From NCBI RefSeq assembly GCF_016623585.1, contig NZ_JAEHFY010000017.1, positions 1 through 64,000 of the forward strand: a stretch of 64,000 bases of DNA. The letters are read 5' to 3'. The stretch comes from Pedobacter segetis. GTDB lineage: Bacteria; Bacteroidota; Bacteroidia; Sphingobacteriales; Sphingobacteriaceae. Below are positions 18,625 to 27,680 of the stretch, piece by piece. The notes under the pieces are model-generated. The model ran no database searches. It was given only the letters and a program-made list of their open reading frames with translations, and was not told the DNA's origin. How positions within the stretch are numbered: position 1 is the stretch's first letter; the number at the start of each line of letters is the position of its first letter. Both the position numbers and the translations under genes were made by a program.

Positions 18625-19704
18625 ATGGGTTCAAAAATCAGCTCTATTATTACCGGAACGGGAAAATACATCCCAAACAAATTGATCAAAAATTCTGATT
18701 TTATAAATCATGCGTTTTACGAGAAAGATGGCACAATAGCAAAAAGGAATATGTTTGATGTGATCCAAAAATTTCAGGCTATAACTGATATTGAAGAGAG
18801 AAGATATGCAGAAGACGATCAAAATGCCTCTGAACTTGCCTACTTGGCAGCAAAAGATGCCCTAGAAAGTGCCAATGAAGATAAAGAAAAATTAGATTAT
18901 ATTATTGTTGCCCATAATTTTGGAGACGTGAACCATGGCGATAACCGCACAGATATGGTGCCTACCTTGGCAAGCCGTGTAAAATATAAATTAGGGATAG
19001 AAAACCCAGATTGTGTGGCCTATGATTTGCCATTTGGTTGCCCCGGATGGCTTCAGGGTATGATACAGGCCGATTATTTTATCAAATCTGGCGATGCCAA
19101 AAAGGTGATGGTTATAGGTTCAGAAACTTTATCAAGGGTAATCGACCCTCATGATAAAGACAGTATGATCTATTCTGATGGTGCCGGAGCAACAATTTTA
19201 TCGGCAAGTAAAGATAATGGAGCTGGCATTTTAAGTCACAAATCACAAACCCATACTTTAAACCAAGCATGGTTTTTAAAGATGGAAGGTTCTAGCAAAC
19301 CCGATTATGAAAGCAAAGAAGATCTATACCTTAAAATGGATGGCAGAAAAGTGTATGAATACGGGCTAACCCATGTGCCTTTGGTAATGAAAACCACCGT
19401 AGAAAAAGCCGGTATCTTACCAGAAAAAATTAAAAAGGTATTTGTACACCAAGCTAATGGCAAAATGGACGATGCAATTTTAAAGCGCTTTTTTAAACTT
19501 TATGATTATGACTGCCCACCAGAAAATATTATGCCTATGTCTATTTCAAAATTAGGGAACTCTTCGGTAGCAACCATCCCAACCCTGTTAGATATGGTGT
19601 TGAAAGAGGAAATGGAAAACCAAACAGTAAAAATAGGAGATGTAGTGATTTTTGCATCAGTAGGTGCAGGTATGAATATCAATGCCATGATTTATCGGTT
19701 TTAA
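18625..19704 (+). CDS. 3-oxoacyl-ACP synthase III family protein (FabH-like)
   Basis: The 359-residue thiolase-fold enzyme has the condensing triad: cysteine 139 in FGCPGW, histidine 275 in VHQANG and asparagine 312 in KLGNSSVATIP. It would condense an acyl-CoA or acyl-ACP with malonyl-ACP. The chain is longer than housekeeping FabH (about 320) and no other fatty-acid synthesis gene is next to it, so a specialised starter-unit role or a 3-oxoacyl product other than a fatty acid is possible. It is monocistronic. Confidence 0.85.
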   Translation: MGSKISSIITGTGKYIPNKLIKNSDFINHAFYEKDGTIAKRNMFDVIQKFQAITDIEERRYAEDDQNASELAYLAAKDALESANEDKEKLDYIIVAHNFGDVNHGDNRTDMVPTLASRVKYKLGIENPDCVAYDLPFGCPGWLQGMIQADYFIKSGDAKKVMVIGSETLSRVIDPHDKDSMIYSDGAGATILSASKDNGAGILSHKSQTHTLNQAWFLKMEGSSKPDYESKEDLYLKMDGRKVYEYGLTHVPLVMKTTVEKAGILPEKIKKVFVHQANGKMDDAILKRFFKLYDYDCPPENIMPMSISKLGNSSVATIPTLLDMVLKEEMENQTVKIGDVVIFASVGAGMNINAMIYRF

Positions 19705-19851
19705 CCAAACAAAATAGCCATCAAGTTTAAAAACATCCAAATATTCATCAGAACAAAAAAAGCCCACTTATTCTCTGTTTTTAAAATTTATCCCTTCTAA
19801 TTAATCCTTTTAAAATTTTAGCTGTCATAAAACCATAAACCAGTTTTTGAC

Positions 19852-21798
19852 ATGAAAGCATTATTAAAATATTTTTACATCCCATTTTTAGTTTTAGCGG
19901 GTGTGCTTTTTTTCTCATCTTTTCTATCATTCAAAAATGACAACTTAACCTCTGCTTATAAAAAAGCTGGGTTAACAGATAGAGAGGCCGCACTTCATTT
20001 AATCAATCGTTTTACTTTTGGCGCAAGGCCAGAAGATATTGATAATGCCTTAAAAATGGGCCTAAGCAATTGGCTTAACCAACAATTGAAAGGGAAAACT
20101 GAAGATAAAGAGCTAAACGATAGGCTTAAAAGTTATGATGCCATCAATCTATCTAACCAAGAAGTTGCAGAAAAATTTCCGAAGGGAGCCAAAATCTTAA
20201 GAATGGCAATTAAAGACGGCTTTATAGATAAAGATTCTGTTAATAAAGGCGATAAGAAAGATTATAGGGAAAAGTTAAAAGGATATATGATCAATAAGGG
20301 TTATAAACCCCAGCAAGAGCTTTATCGCCAGTTTATCTCACAAAAAATTTTAAGAGCTGCATATAGCAACAACCAATTACGCGAAGTATTAACCGATTTT
20401 TGGTTTAACCATTTTAATGTTTCATTAACCAAAAATGACTGCGCCATGTACGTACCAGCCTATGAAAGAGACGTGATAAGGCCTAACGTTTTTGGGAGGT
20501 TTGATAAGCTTTTAATAGCTACCGCTAAATCTCCGGCAATGCTTTTTTATTTAGATAACTTTAGTAGCCAGGCTAGCGAAAGCGAGCAGCAAAAAAACAG
20601 GTTAGATATGATGGGAAACAGGATTGGGAACGACAGAGCAAAAGCCTTGGCATTTCAAAAAATAAAAAATGCTAAGAAAAGCCAAGGGCTAAACGAAAAT
20701 TATGCGAGGGAGGTAATGGAGCTTCACACCTTGGGTGTTGATGGTGGTTACACACAAACAGATGTTACGCAGGCGGCAAGAGTTTTAACCGGCTGGACAA
20801 TAAACCCCTTTGATGAATATGGGCAAGGAGAGGCTTTTCAAAAAACGATCAATAAATATGGCAAAGAAAATTTAATTAGAAAAGGGTTTGTGTTTGATGG
20901 TGATTTCTTGTTTGCAGCAACCAGGCATGATACCGGAGATAAAGTTGTTCTTGGCAAAAAATTTAGCAATAATGGCTACCAAGAGGGGCTTGATCTATTA
21001 GAAATGTTGGCGCATAGCCCTTCAACCGCAAAATTTATTTCTACCAAGATTGCAGTAAGATTTGTGAGCGATAATCCTCCAAAAAGCTTGATAGATAAGA
21101 TGAGCAAAACCTTCTTAAACAAAGATGGTAATATCACAGATGTTTTACTGACCATGGTAGAATCTCCAGAATTTTGGAGCAAAGACGCATTAAGAGAAAA
21201 AACAAAATCTCCGTTTGAGTTGGCAATTAGTGCCGTTAGGTGCTTAAATGCCGATCTTGCGCAGCCTTACCAATTGTATGGTTGGATCAATAAAATGGGG
21301 CAAAAAATCTATTACTACCAAGCACCAACCGGTTTCCCAGATAAAGGACAATATTGGATAAATACCGGTGCCCTTTTAAATAGGATGAATTTTGGCCTGG
21401 CCTTAGCAGCCCAAAAAATACCCGGTATTAAAATTAACCTGGCCGCATTAAACAATAACCACGAACCTGAAAGCAGCGAAGCGGCTTTAAAAACCTATGG
21501 GAAAATAATTATGCCAGAGCGTAATTTGGAAGGCACCATAAAAAGGTTGACCCCATTGTTAACAGACCCAGAATTGGTTGATAAAGTAAACAACGCTGCA
21601 AGTAAATCTCCTACCCCAACATCAGTAAGCGAGACGGATGATAATATGATGATGAGCGATGATCAATCGGCTGTAAAGCCAAAAAGCAACAACAAGAAAT
21701 ATGGTTATATGGGAAAAGAAAAATCTTTTGGAGATAATTCTATGTTGGCGCAGGTTGTAGGGGTTATTATCGGTTCCCCAGAGTTTCAAAAAAGATAA
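19852..21798 (+). CDS. DUF1800 domain protein
   Basis: The 648-residue protein starts with a hydrophobic segment (about 6-25), probably a signal anchor, followed by the DUF1800 hallmarks: LINRFTFGARPEDI, FWFNHFNVS, NENYAREVMELHTLG and ARVLTGWTI. An acidic, methionine-rich low-complexity stretch (about 600-620) lies near the end. The function of DUF1800 is not established. The gene is followed after 25 bases by a DUF1501 gene; this pairing recurs in many bacteria, which suggests a common exported complex. Confidence 0.88.
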   Translation: MKALLKYFYIPFLVLAGVLFFSSFLSFKNDNLTSAYKKAGLTDREAALHLINRFTFGARPEDIDNALKMGLSNWLNQQLKGKTEDKELNDRLKSYDAINLSNQEVAEKFPKGAKILRMAIKDGFIDKDSVNKGDKKDYREKLKGYMINKGYKPQQELYRQFISQKILRAAYSNNQLREVLTDFWFNHFNVSLTKNDCAMYVPAYERDVIRPNVFGRFDKLLIATAKSPAMLFYLDNFSSQASESEQQKNRLDMMGNRIGNDRAKALAFQKIKNAKKSQGLNENYAREVMELHTLGVDGGYTQTDVTQAARVLTGWTINPFDEYGQGEAFQKTINKYGKENLIRKGFVFDGDFLFAATRHDTGDKVVLGKKFSNNGYQEGLDLLEMLAHSPSTAKFISTKIAVRFVSDNPPKSLIDKMSKTFLNKDGNITDVLLTMVESPEFWSKDALREKTKSPFELAISAVRCLNADLAQPYQLYGWINKMGQKIYYYQAPTGFPDKGQYWINTGALLNRMNFGLALAAQKIPGIKINLAALNNNHEPESSEAALKTYGKIIMPERNLEGTIKRLTPLLTDPELVDKVNNAASKSPTPTSVSETDDNMMMSDDQSAVKPKSNNKKYGYMGKEKSFGDNSMLAQVVGVIIGSPEFQKR

Positions 21799-21823
21799 TT
21801 TTAATCTTCAAAATATAAATATC

Positions 21824-23095
21824 ATGACATCAAGAAGAGGATTTTTAAAAGCAGGGGGCTTGGCCCTATTTGGCATCGGTTTAGGTGGTTTACCGGGTTT
21901 TGTTACTAAAGCAGCGGCAAATGTAAAAGCCCCAGGATTGTTTAAAAGAAGAAAAACGTTAATCTGTATTTTCCAACGTGGCGCAATGGATGGCTTAATG
22001 GCCGTTACACCATTTACGGATGAATACTTAAAAGCAGCAAGACCAAATTTGTTTATTTCTGCCGCTAAGGCGGGAAACGCTAAACCATTGATAGATCTAG
22101 ACGGAAGGTTTGGTTTGCACCCAAGTATGCAGGCGTTTGAGTCTGTTTTTAAAGAAGGAAGGCTGGCAATTGTACACGGCATTGGCTCGCCAAACAATAC
22201 CCGTTCACATTTTGATGCCCAAGATTATATGGAGTCTGGCACTCCTTTTAATAAAGGGACTTCTAGCGGTTGGTTAAATAGGGCAGTTGGTTTGTTGGGG
22301 CATGATGCTGCTAGTTCGCCATTTCAAGCGGTAAGTTTAACATCTTCTTTGCCAAGATCCTTTTATGGCGATAACCCATCAGTGGCGATCAGTAATATCC
22401 AAGATTTTGCGATACAAATGAGAGGCAACCCAAGCGGTGCAAATATGGCCGCAAAAAGTTTCGAGGATCTTTATGACCAAACCACTTCTAGCTTGTTAAA
22501 AGAAACCGGCAAGGAAAGTTTTGATGCCATGAAAATACTTAAAAAAGTAGATACCAAAAATTACAGGCCAGAAAACGGAGCGGTTTACCCAAACTCTGCC
22601 TTGGGCAATTCGTTAAAACAAATTGCGCAACTGGTTAAAATGGATGTGGGTTTAGAGGTGGCTTTCGCCGAGTCTGGAGGTTGGGACACACACTTTAACC
22701 AAGGAACGGATTCTGGCATCTTTGCAAGAAACGTAAACGATTTAAGTGAAAGCATAATGGCCTTTTGGACAGATATGGGTACTTTGCAAGATGATGTAAC
22801 CGTAATGACCATGACCGAGTTTGGCCGTACCGTAAGGCAAAATGGAACCGGCGGCACAGATCATGGCAGGGGATCTTGTAATTTTATTTTGGGCAATGAT
22901 GTTGCCGGCGGTAAAGTGCATGGCAAAATGAATGCTTTGGCCATAGAAAACCTAGAAGATGGAAGAGACTTGGCTGTTACCACTGATTTTAGAAGCGTTT
23001 TTAGCGAGGTAGCCGATAGGCATTTGGGCATAAATAAAGATACCATATTATTCCCAGACTGGGATGGGAAACATATAGGTATGATGAAAAGCTAG
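21824..23095 (+). CDS. DUF1501 domain protein with Tat signal
   Basis: The 423-residue protein opens with a twin-arginine signal (SRRGFLK at 3-9, then a glycine-rich hydrophobic stretch to AAA), so it is probably folded in the cytoplasm and exported by Tat. DUF1501 hallmarks are IFQRGAMDG, GSPNNTRSHFDAQ, GGWDTHFNQG, TMTEFGRTV and GTDHGRG; these histidines and aspartates resemble the metal-binding alkaline-phosphatase/sulfatase superfamily. It is in an operon with the DUF1800 gene. The activity is unknown. Confidence 0.9.
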   Translation: MTSRRGFLKAGGLALFGIGLGGLPGFVTKAAANVKAPGLFKRRKTLICIFQRGAMDGLMAVTPFTDEYLKAARPNLFISAAKAGNAKPLIDLDGRFGLHPSMQAFESVFKEGRLAIVHGIGSPNNTRSHFDAQDYMESGTPFNKGTSSGWLNRAVGLLGHDAASSPFQAVSLTSSLPRSFYGDNPSVAISNIQDFAIQMRGNPSGANMAAKSFEDLYDQTTSSLLKETGKESFDAMKILKKVDTKNYRPENGAVYPNSALGNSLKQIAQLVKMDVGLEVAFAESGGWDTHFNQGTDSGIFARNVNDLSESIMAFWTDMGTLQDDVTVMTMTEFGRTVRQNGTGGTDHGRGSCNFILGNDVAGGKVHGKMNALAIENLEDGRDLAVTTDFRSVFSEVADRHLGINKDTILFPDWDGKHIGMMKS

Positions 23096-23138
23096 ATTTT
23101 ATTACTCCGGATAAGAGGATCATGAGAATTTAGTTCTC

Positions 23139-23837
23139 TTATCCGTTGCCATTATGGGCAAAATTCTTTAAAATATCTTCATTTGCGATAGTGATATTCC
23201 TTTTTTGTACAACTACGGCTTTTTCTTCGATTAACTCGTTCAATATCCTAAACAAGGTTTCATAGGTTGCACCTATATAAGAAGAAACATCTTGTTTAGA
23301 TAGTTCTAGTTTTAAGCTTCCATCAGCAGCCAGGCCAAACTGGTTTTTAAAATTTATCAATGCTTGCGATAACCTGCCTTTAACACTCATGTGCGCTATA
23401 TTTCTCATCTTAGCCTCAGAGTCTTGCAGTTCATCAGCAAAAAACATCATCAGCTTATAAGTAAAATCTACGTTAACTTTTAAAGTACTGTTAAAAAAAT
23501 CCATATCTATAAAACAAACCACGCTGTTTTCTAATGCCGTTGCAGAAATGGGATAATTTTTATTAAAGGTGCTTAAACCCCTGTGCCCCAATATAGAGCC
23601 TCCCGTTGCAAAGCGCAAAATCAGTTCTTTATCTGAGGTCCATTTTTTATGAACTTTTAAAATACCTTGATATACAAAATAAATACCTTCTACCGGTTGG
23701 CCTTCTTTAAAAACCTGTTCTCCCTTTTTTACTTCATATACCTTTTTATTGGCCTCTATTGCTGGCCTCCACTCTGGCGAACAGTTGATTGTTAAATAAC
23801 AATTGGCGTTATCGTACTTTTTTTTACTAAGTTTCAT
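23139..23837 (-). CDS. Crp/Fnr family transcriptional regulator
   Basis: The 232-residue protein has a cyclic-nucleotide-binding-like beta-roll (about 28-125, GEQVFKEGQPVEGIYFVYQG) and a C-terminal helix-turn-helix (about 178-205, QDVSSYIGATYETLFRILNEL). No FNR-type N-terminal cysteine cluster is seen, so it is not an obvious oxygen sensor; the single cysteine pair CYLT/NCSP near the N-terminus does not form the pattern. It converges on the DUF1501 gene and may act elsewhere. Confidence 0.87.
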   Translation of the reverse strand: MKLSKKKYDNANCYLTINCSPEWRPAIEANKKVYEVKKGEQVFKEGQPVEGIYFVYQGILKVHKKWTSDKELILRFATGGSILGHRGLSTFNKNYPISATALENSVVCFIDMDFFNSTLKVNVDFTYKLMMFFADELQDSEAKMRNIAHMSVKGRLSQALINFKNQFGLAADGSLKLELSKQDVSSYIGATYETLFRILNELIEEKAVVVQKRNITIANEDILKNFAHNGNG

Positions 23838-24171
23838 TAAAAACAGATTTAATCATTAAAATAATAGCTTATAATCTGGCTAATTTATACTGTTTTATTT
23901 AAAAACATAAATTATTTTGTCATTTTATTAATGTATTTTTTATAAATTTTAAATTAAAGTAGTTATTAAATAAATTATAGACTATTATTTTTATTAATAA
24001 TCAATATTAAGGTATTTTTTATAAATATTTACATCTATTTTTAACGATAATTAATAAAAAAATTTTTAAAATGACGATTTATATTGTTTTAATCATATAA
24101 AATCATAAAGAAGCATAAAATATTAACTTTCTGATTGATTTTAATAGGCTTGTTTTAGGTTTTTTTCTTGC
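23838..24171. other. AT-rich intergenic region, no gene seen
   Basis: Between the divergent Crp-like gene and the sigma factor the first 280 or so bases are extremely AT-rich with runs of A and T and no clear hairpin or open frame. It then passes into dispersed repeat R3. Confidence 0.6.
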
Positions 24172-24338
24172 TTTAGGGATAGTAGCGATATCCCCGCTTG
24201 TTTTTCGGGCAGGCTTTTTTGTCATTCTGAGCATTGCCACTCTGAGCATCGTCACTCTGAGCGGAGTCGAAGAGGGAGTCGAAGAATAAGACAAAAAAGA
24301 TATATCCGCCAGCTGGCAGACCGCCCTAACGGCCAAAT
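24172..24338. repeat. Dispersed intergenic repeat, copy R3, with short minisatellite
   Basis: Read on the minus strand it has CCAGCTGGCGGATATATCTT, then about two CTCCCTCTTCGA units, CCGCTCAGAGTGAC with two more related CTCAGA units, AAAAAAGCCTGCCCG and a terminal CTATCCCTAAAG. The order matches copy R4 (40692-40820), and the minisatellite matches R5 (43747-43886) but with fewer units. Confidence 0.75.
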
Positions 24339-24448
24339 AATTTCTGCTTCTAATAGGCCTCACGCTTATATTTATCGTATAATTGAATTGTTTTTTATGC
24401 TGATGCAACCTTTCCATTAAATCCATCATCTTGCATACAGAACCTTAT

Positions 24449-25021
24449 ATGAATTTGAAACACAAATACGCTATAGAAGATATTGTTAAGGGATGCCAAG
24501 CTGGGGAACGCAAGTTTCAAGAAATGCTCTACCATACAGCTTCGCCTAAGATGCTAGGGGTATGTATGCGCTACGCCAAAGACCATTTTGAGGCCGAAGA
24601 TATGATGCAGACCGGTTTTATAAAGGTGTTTAAAAAAATTGACGACTACCGAGGTGAAGGCTCTTTTGAAGGGTGGATGAGAAGGATCATGGTGCACACT
24701 TCTATTGAGTTTTACAGAAAAAACCTGCGCAGTTTAAACGTTGTTGATATTAACGAAACGCATGAACAATCTGCATCTACAGAATTTGACATGAGCAGTT
24801 TGAATGTGAAAGATTTAATGCGCTTGATACAGAATTTGAGCAGTGGATATAGGATGGTTTTTAATATGTACGCTATTGAGGGTTACTCGCACAAAGAAAT
24901 TGGCGAGCAATTGGGTATTACGGAAGGTGCTAGCAAGTCGCAATTATCTAGGGCGAGAGCCATATTAAGGGAACAAGTTTTAAAATTGGAAGGATATAAA
25001 AATGAAGCCAATGTTGGATAA
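24449..25021 (+). CDS. RNA polymerase sigma factor, ECF (sigma-70) family
   Basis: The 190-residue protein has region 2 (about 20-90: YAKDHFEAEDMMQTGFIKVF, then FEGWMRRI) and region 4 (about 125-180: YRMVFNMYAIEGYSHKEIG followed by a helix-turn-helix). I chose ATG 24449; an in-frame TTG at 24431 would add six residues. The end overlaps the next gene, which looks like an anti-sigma factor, so the two are probably co-translated and co-regulated. Confidence 0.88.
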   Translation: MNLKHKYAIEDIVKGCQAGERKFQEMLYHTASPKMLGVCMRYAKDHFEAEDMMQTGFIKVFKKIDDYRGEGSFEGWMRRIMVHTSIEFYRKNLRSLNVVDINETHEQSASTEFDMSSLNVKDLMRLIQNLSSGYRMVFNMYAIEGYSHKEIGEQLGITEGASKSQLSRARAILREQVLKLEGYKNEANVG

Positions 25022-25793
25022 AGATTTTGATCAATTTTTTAAATCTTCTTTTGAGGATTTTGAAGTGCAATCAGCGGCAAATAGCTGGGATAAAATAACC
25101 GCGGGTTTAGAAAAAAAGCCTAAGAGCAAAAGTTTTGGGATGTTTTGGATGGCAGCAGCAAGTATTGTTGTTGTTTTGGGAATTGGCATTGGTTTATATA
25201 CCAAACCTAAAGAAGTGATCAAGCTTAGGGGCAATGCCGATGAGGTTTTAAACCAAGTTGCCCAAGAGCAAAAAATCGAACCAGAAGTACTTGAAAGTGT
25301 TGCTGTTAGAACGGATAAAACAAAGGCTGTTTTAAAAAGCAAAAATGATCATTCTTTAGTCAGTAACCATAAAGTTGACTTAGGGGCAAAAAATAATTTT
25401 AAGAATGATGCAACCATCGGTACAAAAACCAACGTCTTACCTATAAAAAAAACTGATACTGATCAACCACAAATAGTTGCGATAAAAGCAGTAAGGGCAA
25501 AAACAGTAACCGAGCGTATTTTAGATGATGAGGCCTCTAAAACTAAAGAAGAATCTGAAATTAAAGCTCAACCTCTTTTAGCACAAAACACCGTTGATGA
25601 TAACCTGACAGAAGATGGCAACCAAATTGGCAAGAAATTAAAGATTAAATCTGTAGGTGATTTTGTAAACTTTGTGGTAGCAAAAGTTGATAGGCGAGAA
25701 GAAAAAATAATAAAAGTGAGCAAAACGGAAGAAAGCGATAACGAAGTTACCGGCATAAACCTAGGTTTGTTCAAATTCAGAAAGATTGATTAA
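25002..25793 (+). CDS. Probable anti-sigma factor, single-pass membrane protein
   Basis: The 263-residue protein begins with a short acidic cytoplasmic segment (about 1-45, with DFDQFFKSSFEDFE and AANSWDKI), one membrane helix (about 47-66) and a long charged low-complexity periplasmic region. This is the layout of many Bacteroidota anti-sigma proteins coupled to ECF factors. It starts 20 bases before the sigma factor stop; ATG 25011 is an alternative. Sequence alone does not prove sigma binding; the call rests on layout and position. Confidence 0.65.
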   Translation: MKPMLDKDFDQFFKSSFEDFEVQSAANSWDKITAGLEKKPKSKSFGMFWMAAASIVVVLGIGIGLYTKPKEVIKLRGNADEVLNQVAQEQKIEPEVLESVAVRTDKTKAVLKSKNDHSLVSNHKVDLGAKNNFKNDATIGTKTNVLPIKKTDTDQPQIVAIKAVRAKTVTERILDDEASKTKEESEIKAQPLLAQNTVDDNLTEDGNQIGKKLKIKSVGDFVNFVVAKVDRREEKIIKVSKTEESDNEVTGINLGLFKFRKID

Positions 25794-25820
25794 AGAAACA
25801 GAAAAACCAAAAGAAAAGAA

Positions 25821-26630
25821 ATGAAAAAAATATACTTAATTGTAATTGCTTTACTAATTGTAAGCACTACACAGGCACAAGAACAAGATACCTTAAAAGT
25901 ATTTAAAAAAGGCACTAAAACCTCCATGATTATTGATACAGGCGGTGTGAGCATTACGGTTGGCAAAGCCGATTCGACCAAAAAGGAGAAGAAAACAGTA
26001 AAATACCCACATGCAACCTTTGGGATTACCTTTGAACATTTTGATATCGGATTGAGTAAATTCCATACGGGCTCTGATTTTTCTGCACCAGTTGGGTATG
26101 ATTATCTAGAAAACAAACCTTGGAAAACCAGTAATATCGGTTTTGATCTATTACAGTTTGGCGTAAGGTTTAACCCAAGTTTTAAGATAATGCTAGAAGC
26201 GGGGATAGATTGGGATTTGATTAGATTGGTTAAAAACGTTACAATAGAGCCAGATAAGCCAACCTTAACCGCAACCCCAAGTACCATAGTGTATGATAAA
26301 AACAGACTTTCTAGCAAATATTTAAGAATACCCTTGTACTTTGAATACCGCAGCCCTCAAAGCCAAAAAGGCAAAAGAATCTCTATCGTAGGTGGACCAG
26401 AAATCGGTTTTTTACTAGGGGGAAAAACAAAACAAATAAGCAGCGAAAACGGCAAAGTTAAAGTGAAAGACGATTTCAATTTTGAACCTTTCCGTTATGG
26501 AGCAAACATAAGAATTGGATATGGTGGCGTAGGCTTGTTCTTTAAATATTATATGAATGATGTTTTTGCCAAAAACCAAGGCCCGGCAGATTATAAAAAC
26601 CTAAATTTTGGTTTAACATTTGGTTTTTAG
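25821..26630 (+). CDS. Outer-membrane beta-barrel protein (PorT-like family)
   Basis: The 269-residue protein has a signal peptide (cleaved near TTQAQEQD) and a C-terminal run of alternating hydrophobic strands ending in phenylalanine (NLNFGLTFGF), as in the OMP_b-brl_2 / PorT-like barrels. It lies 27 bases after the anti-sigma gene and probably shares its transcript, so it may be the target or sensor of the sigma switch. The specific role is unknown. Confidence 0.75.
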   Translation: MKKIYLIVIALLIVSTTQAQEQDTLKVFKKGTKTSMIIDTGGVSITVGKADSTKKEKKTVKYPHATFGITFEHFDIGLSKFHTGSDFSAPVGYDYLENKPWKTSNIGFDLLQFGVRFNPSFKIMLEAGIDWDLIRLVKNVTIEPDKPTLTATPSTIVYDKNRLSSKYLRIPLYFEYRSPQSQKGKRISIVGGPEIGFLLGGKTKQISSENGKVKVKDDFNFEPFRYGANIRIGYGGVGLFFKYYMNDVFAKNQGPADYKNLNFGLTFGF

Positions 26631-26670
26631 TAGTAGTTTGTAAATAAAGATAAAAGACCTTTTTATGGTA

Positions 26671-26706
26671 AAAGCTGTCTCATAAAAAAATAGAGGCAGC
26701 TTTTTT
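26671..26706 (+). terminator. Terminator after the sigma / anti-sigma / barrel operon
   Basis: AAAGCTGTCTC and GAGGCAGCTTT pair as an 11-bp stem with one wobble around an A-rich loop, followed by a T run. Confidence 0.8.
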
Positions 26707-26905
26707 GATTAACCTATCTTACCATTCTAAACCTAATAATGGATCATAGGGAATAACGGTTATGCGCCGGTTGCAAATTATCTCTCAGAACGGCAAAACA
26801 ATAATGTTTTAACTTATTGTGTAAGAACTTTGTAAACAATGCCGGTTGGATAAAATGCTATAGAAATTAAAATAGCAAAAGCAGAGAAGTTTGGATAAAT
26901 ATAAA

Positions 26906-27673
26906 TTAAACCTTTTTGGCTTGTAAATTACCAATGATGGTTTTTAGGATCGATCTTGTACTTGGCGACCACCATTGCTTGAGCATTTTCTCTAAAGTTG
27001 CAGATTGATCCTGAGAAACTTTAGCATTCAATTCTTTTCGCATATTTAACTTGCTTTCTTGCCAAGTAATCGCATCAAACTGTATGTAATTAGCCATTTT
27101 CTTTTGGGCCACTGTCATTAAAGATTCTATAGGCGTGGTAGCATCTACTAATCCAATGTTTTTTGCTTCTTCAAAACCCATTAGTTTCCCTTCTAATAAG
27201 TTTCTGTAGGCCGCCGCTTTACCGATCCAAAAAGCATAAAGTTCAAAGATATTATCGGGTACAATTATGCCCACAGGTACTTCATTCAAACCGATAACAT
27301 ATTTGCCTTCTGCCATTACCCTGTAATCGCAGCAAATACTTAAAACACAACCTCCGGCAGGGCTATGGCCACTTATGGCGGCAATCATTGGTTTTTTAAA
27401 CAAGGTTAATGTTTTAACTAAGTCTAAAAAATCTATCCAAAATTTTTTGATCTGTTTTTCATCATAATCGTAAAGCGTAATCAAATCTAAACCGGCACTA
27501 AAAAAGCCTTTTTTACCAGTTAAAATAACGCCCCTCATGTTATCATCGGCTTCAACACTGGTAATTATCTTTTTTAATTCTGCAAGCATTTCTGCATTGA
27601 TGGTATTAGAACTGCCATTATCTAATGCGATAATGGCAACATGATCTTGGGTTGTTATTTGTAAGGTATTCAT
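26906..27673 (-). CDS. Delta3-delta2-enoyl-CoA isomerase-like crotonase (ECI1 type)
   Basis: The 255-residue crotonase-fold protein resembles mitochondrial ECI1 more than enoyl-CoA hydratase. In GHSPAGGCV the position of the first hydratase glutamate is valine (V110), while the glutamate of GLNEVPVGIIVP (E131) is kept. Isomerases need only this second acid. It would shift a 3-enoyl-CoA double bond to the 2 position during oxidation of unsaturated fatty acids. It follows the plug/MG2 gene by 7 bases on the same strand, so the two are probably co-transcribed. Confidence 0.75.
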   Translation of the reverse strand: MNTLQITTQDHVAIIALDNGSSNTINAEMLAELKKIITSVEADDNMRGVILTGKKGFFSAGLDLITLYDYDEKQIKKFWIDFLDLVKTLTLFKKPMIAAISGHSPAGGCVLSICCDYRVMAEGKYVIGLNEVPVGIIVPDNIFELYAFWIGKAAAYRNLLEGKLMGFEEAKNIGLVDATTPIESLMTVAQKKMANYIQFDAITWQESKLNMRKELNAKVSQDQSATLEKMLKQWWSPSTRSILKTIIGNLQAKKV

Positions 27674-27680
27674 TAAAATT

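Noticed and set aside
24103-24429. 108-codon minus-strand frame before the sigma factor
   Set aside because: It is made of dispersed repeat R3 and its minisatellite, with peptide repeats such as LRVTMLRVAMLRM.
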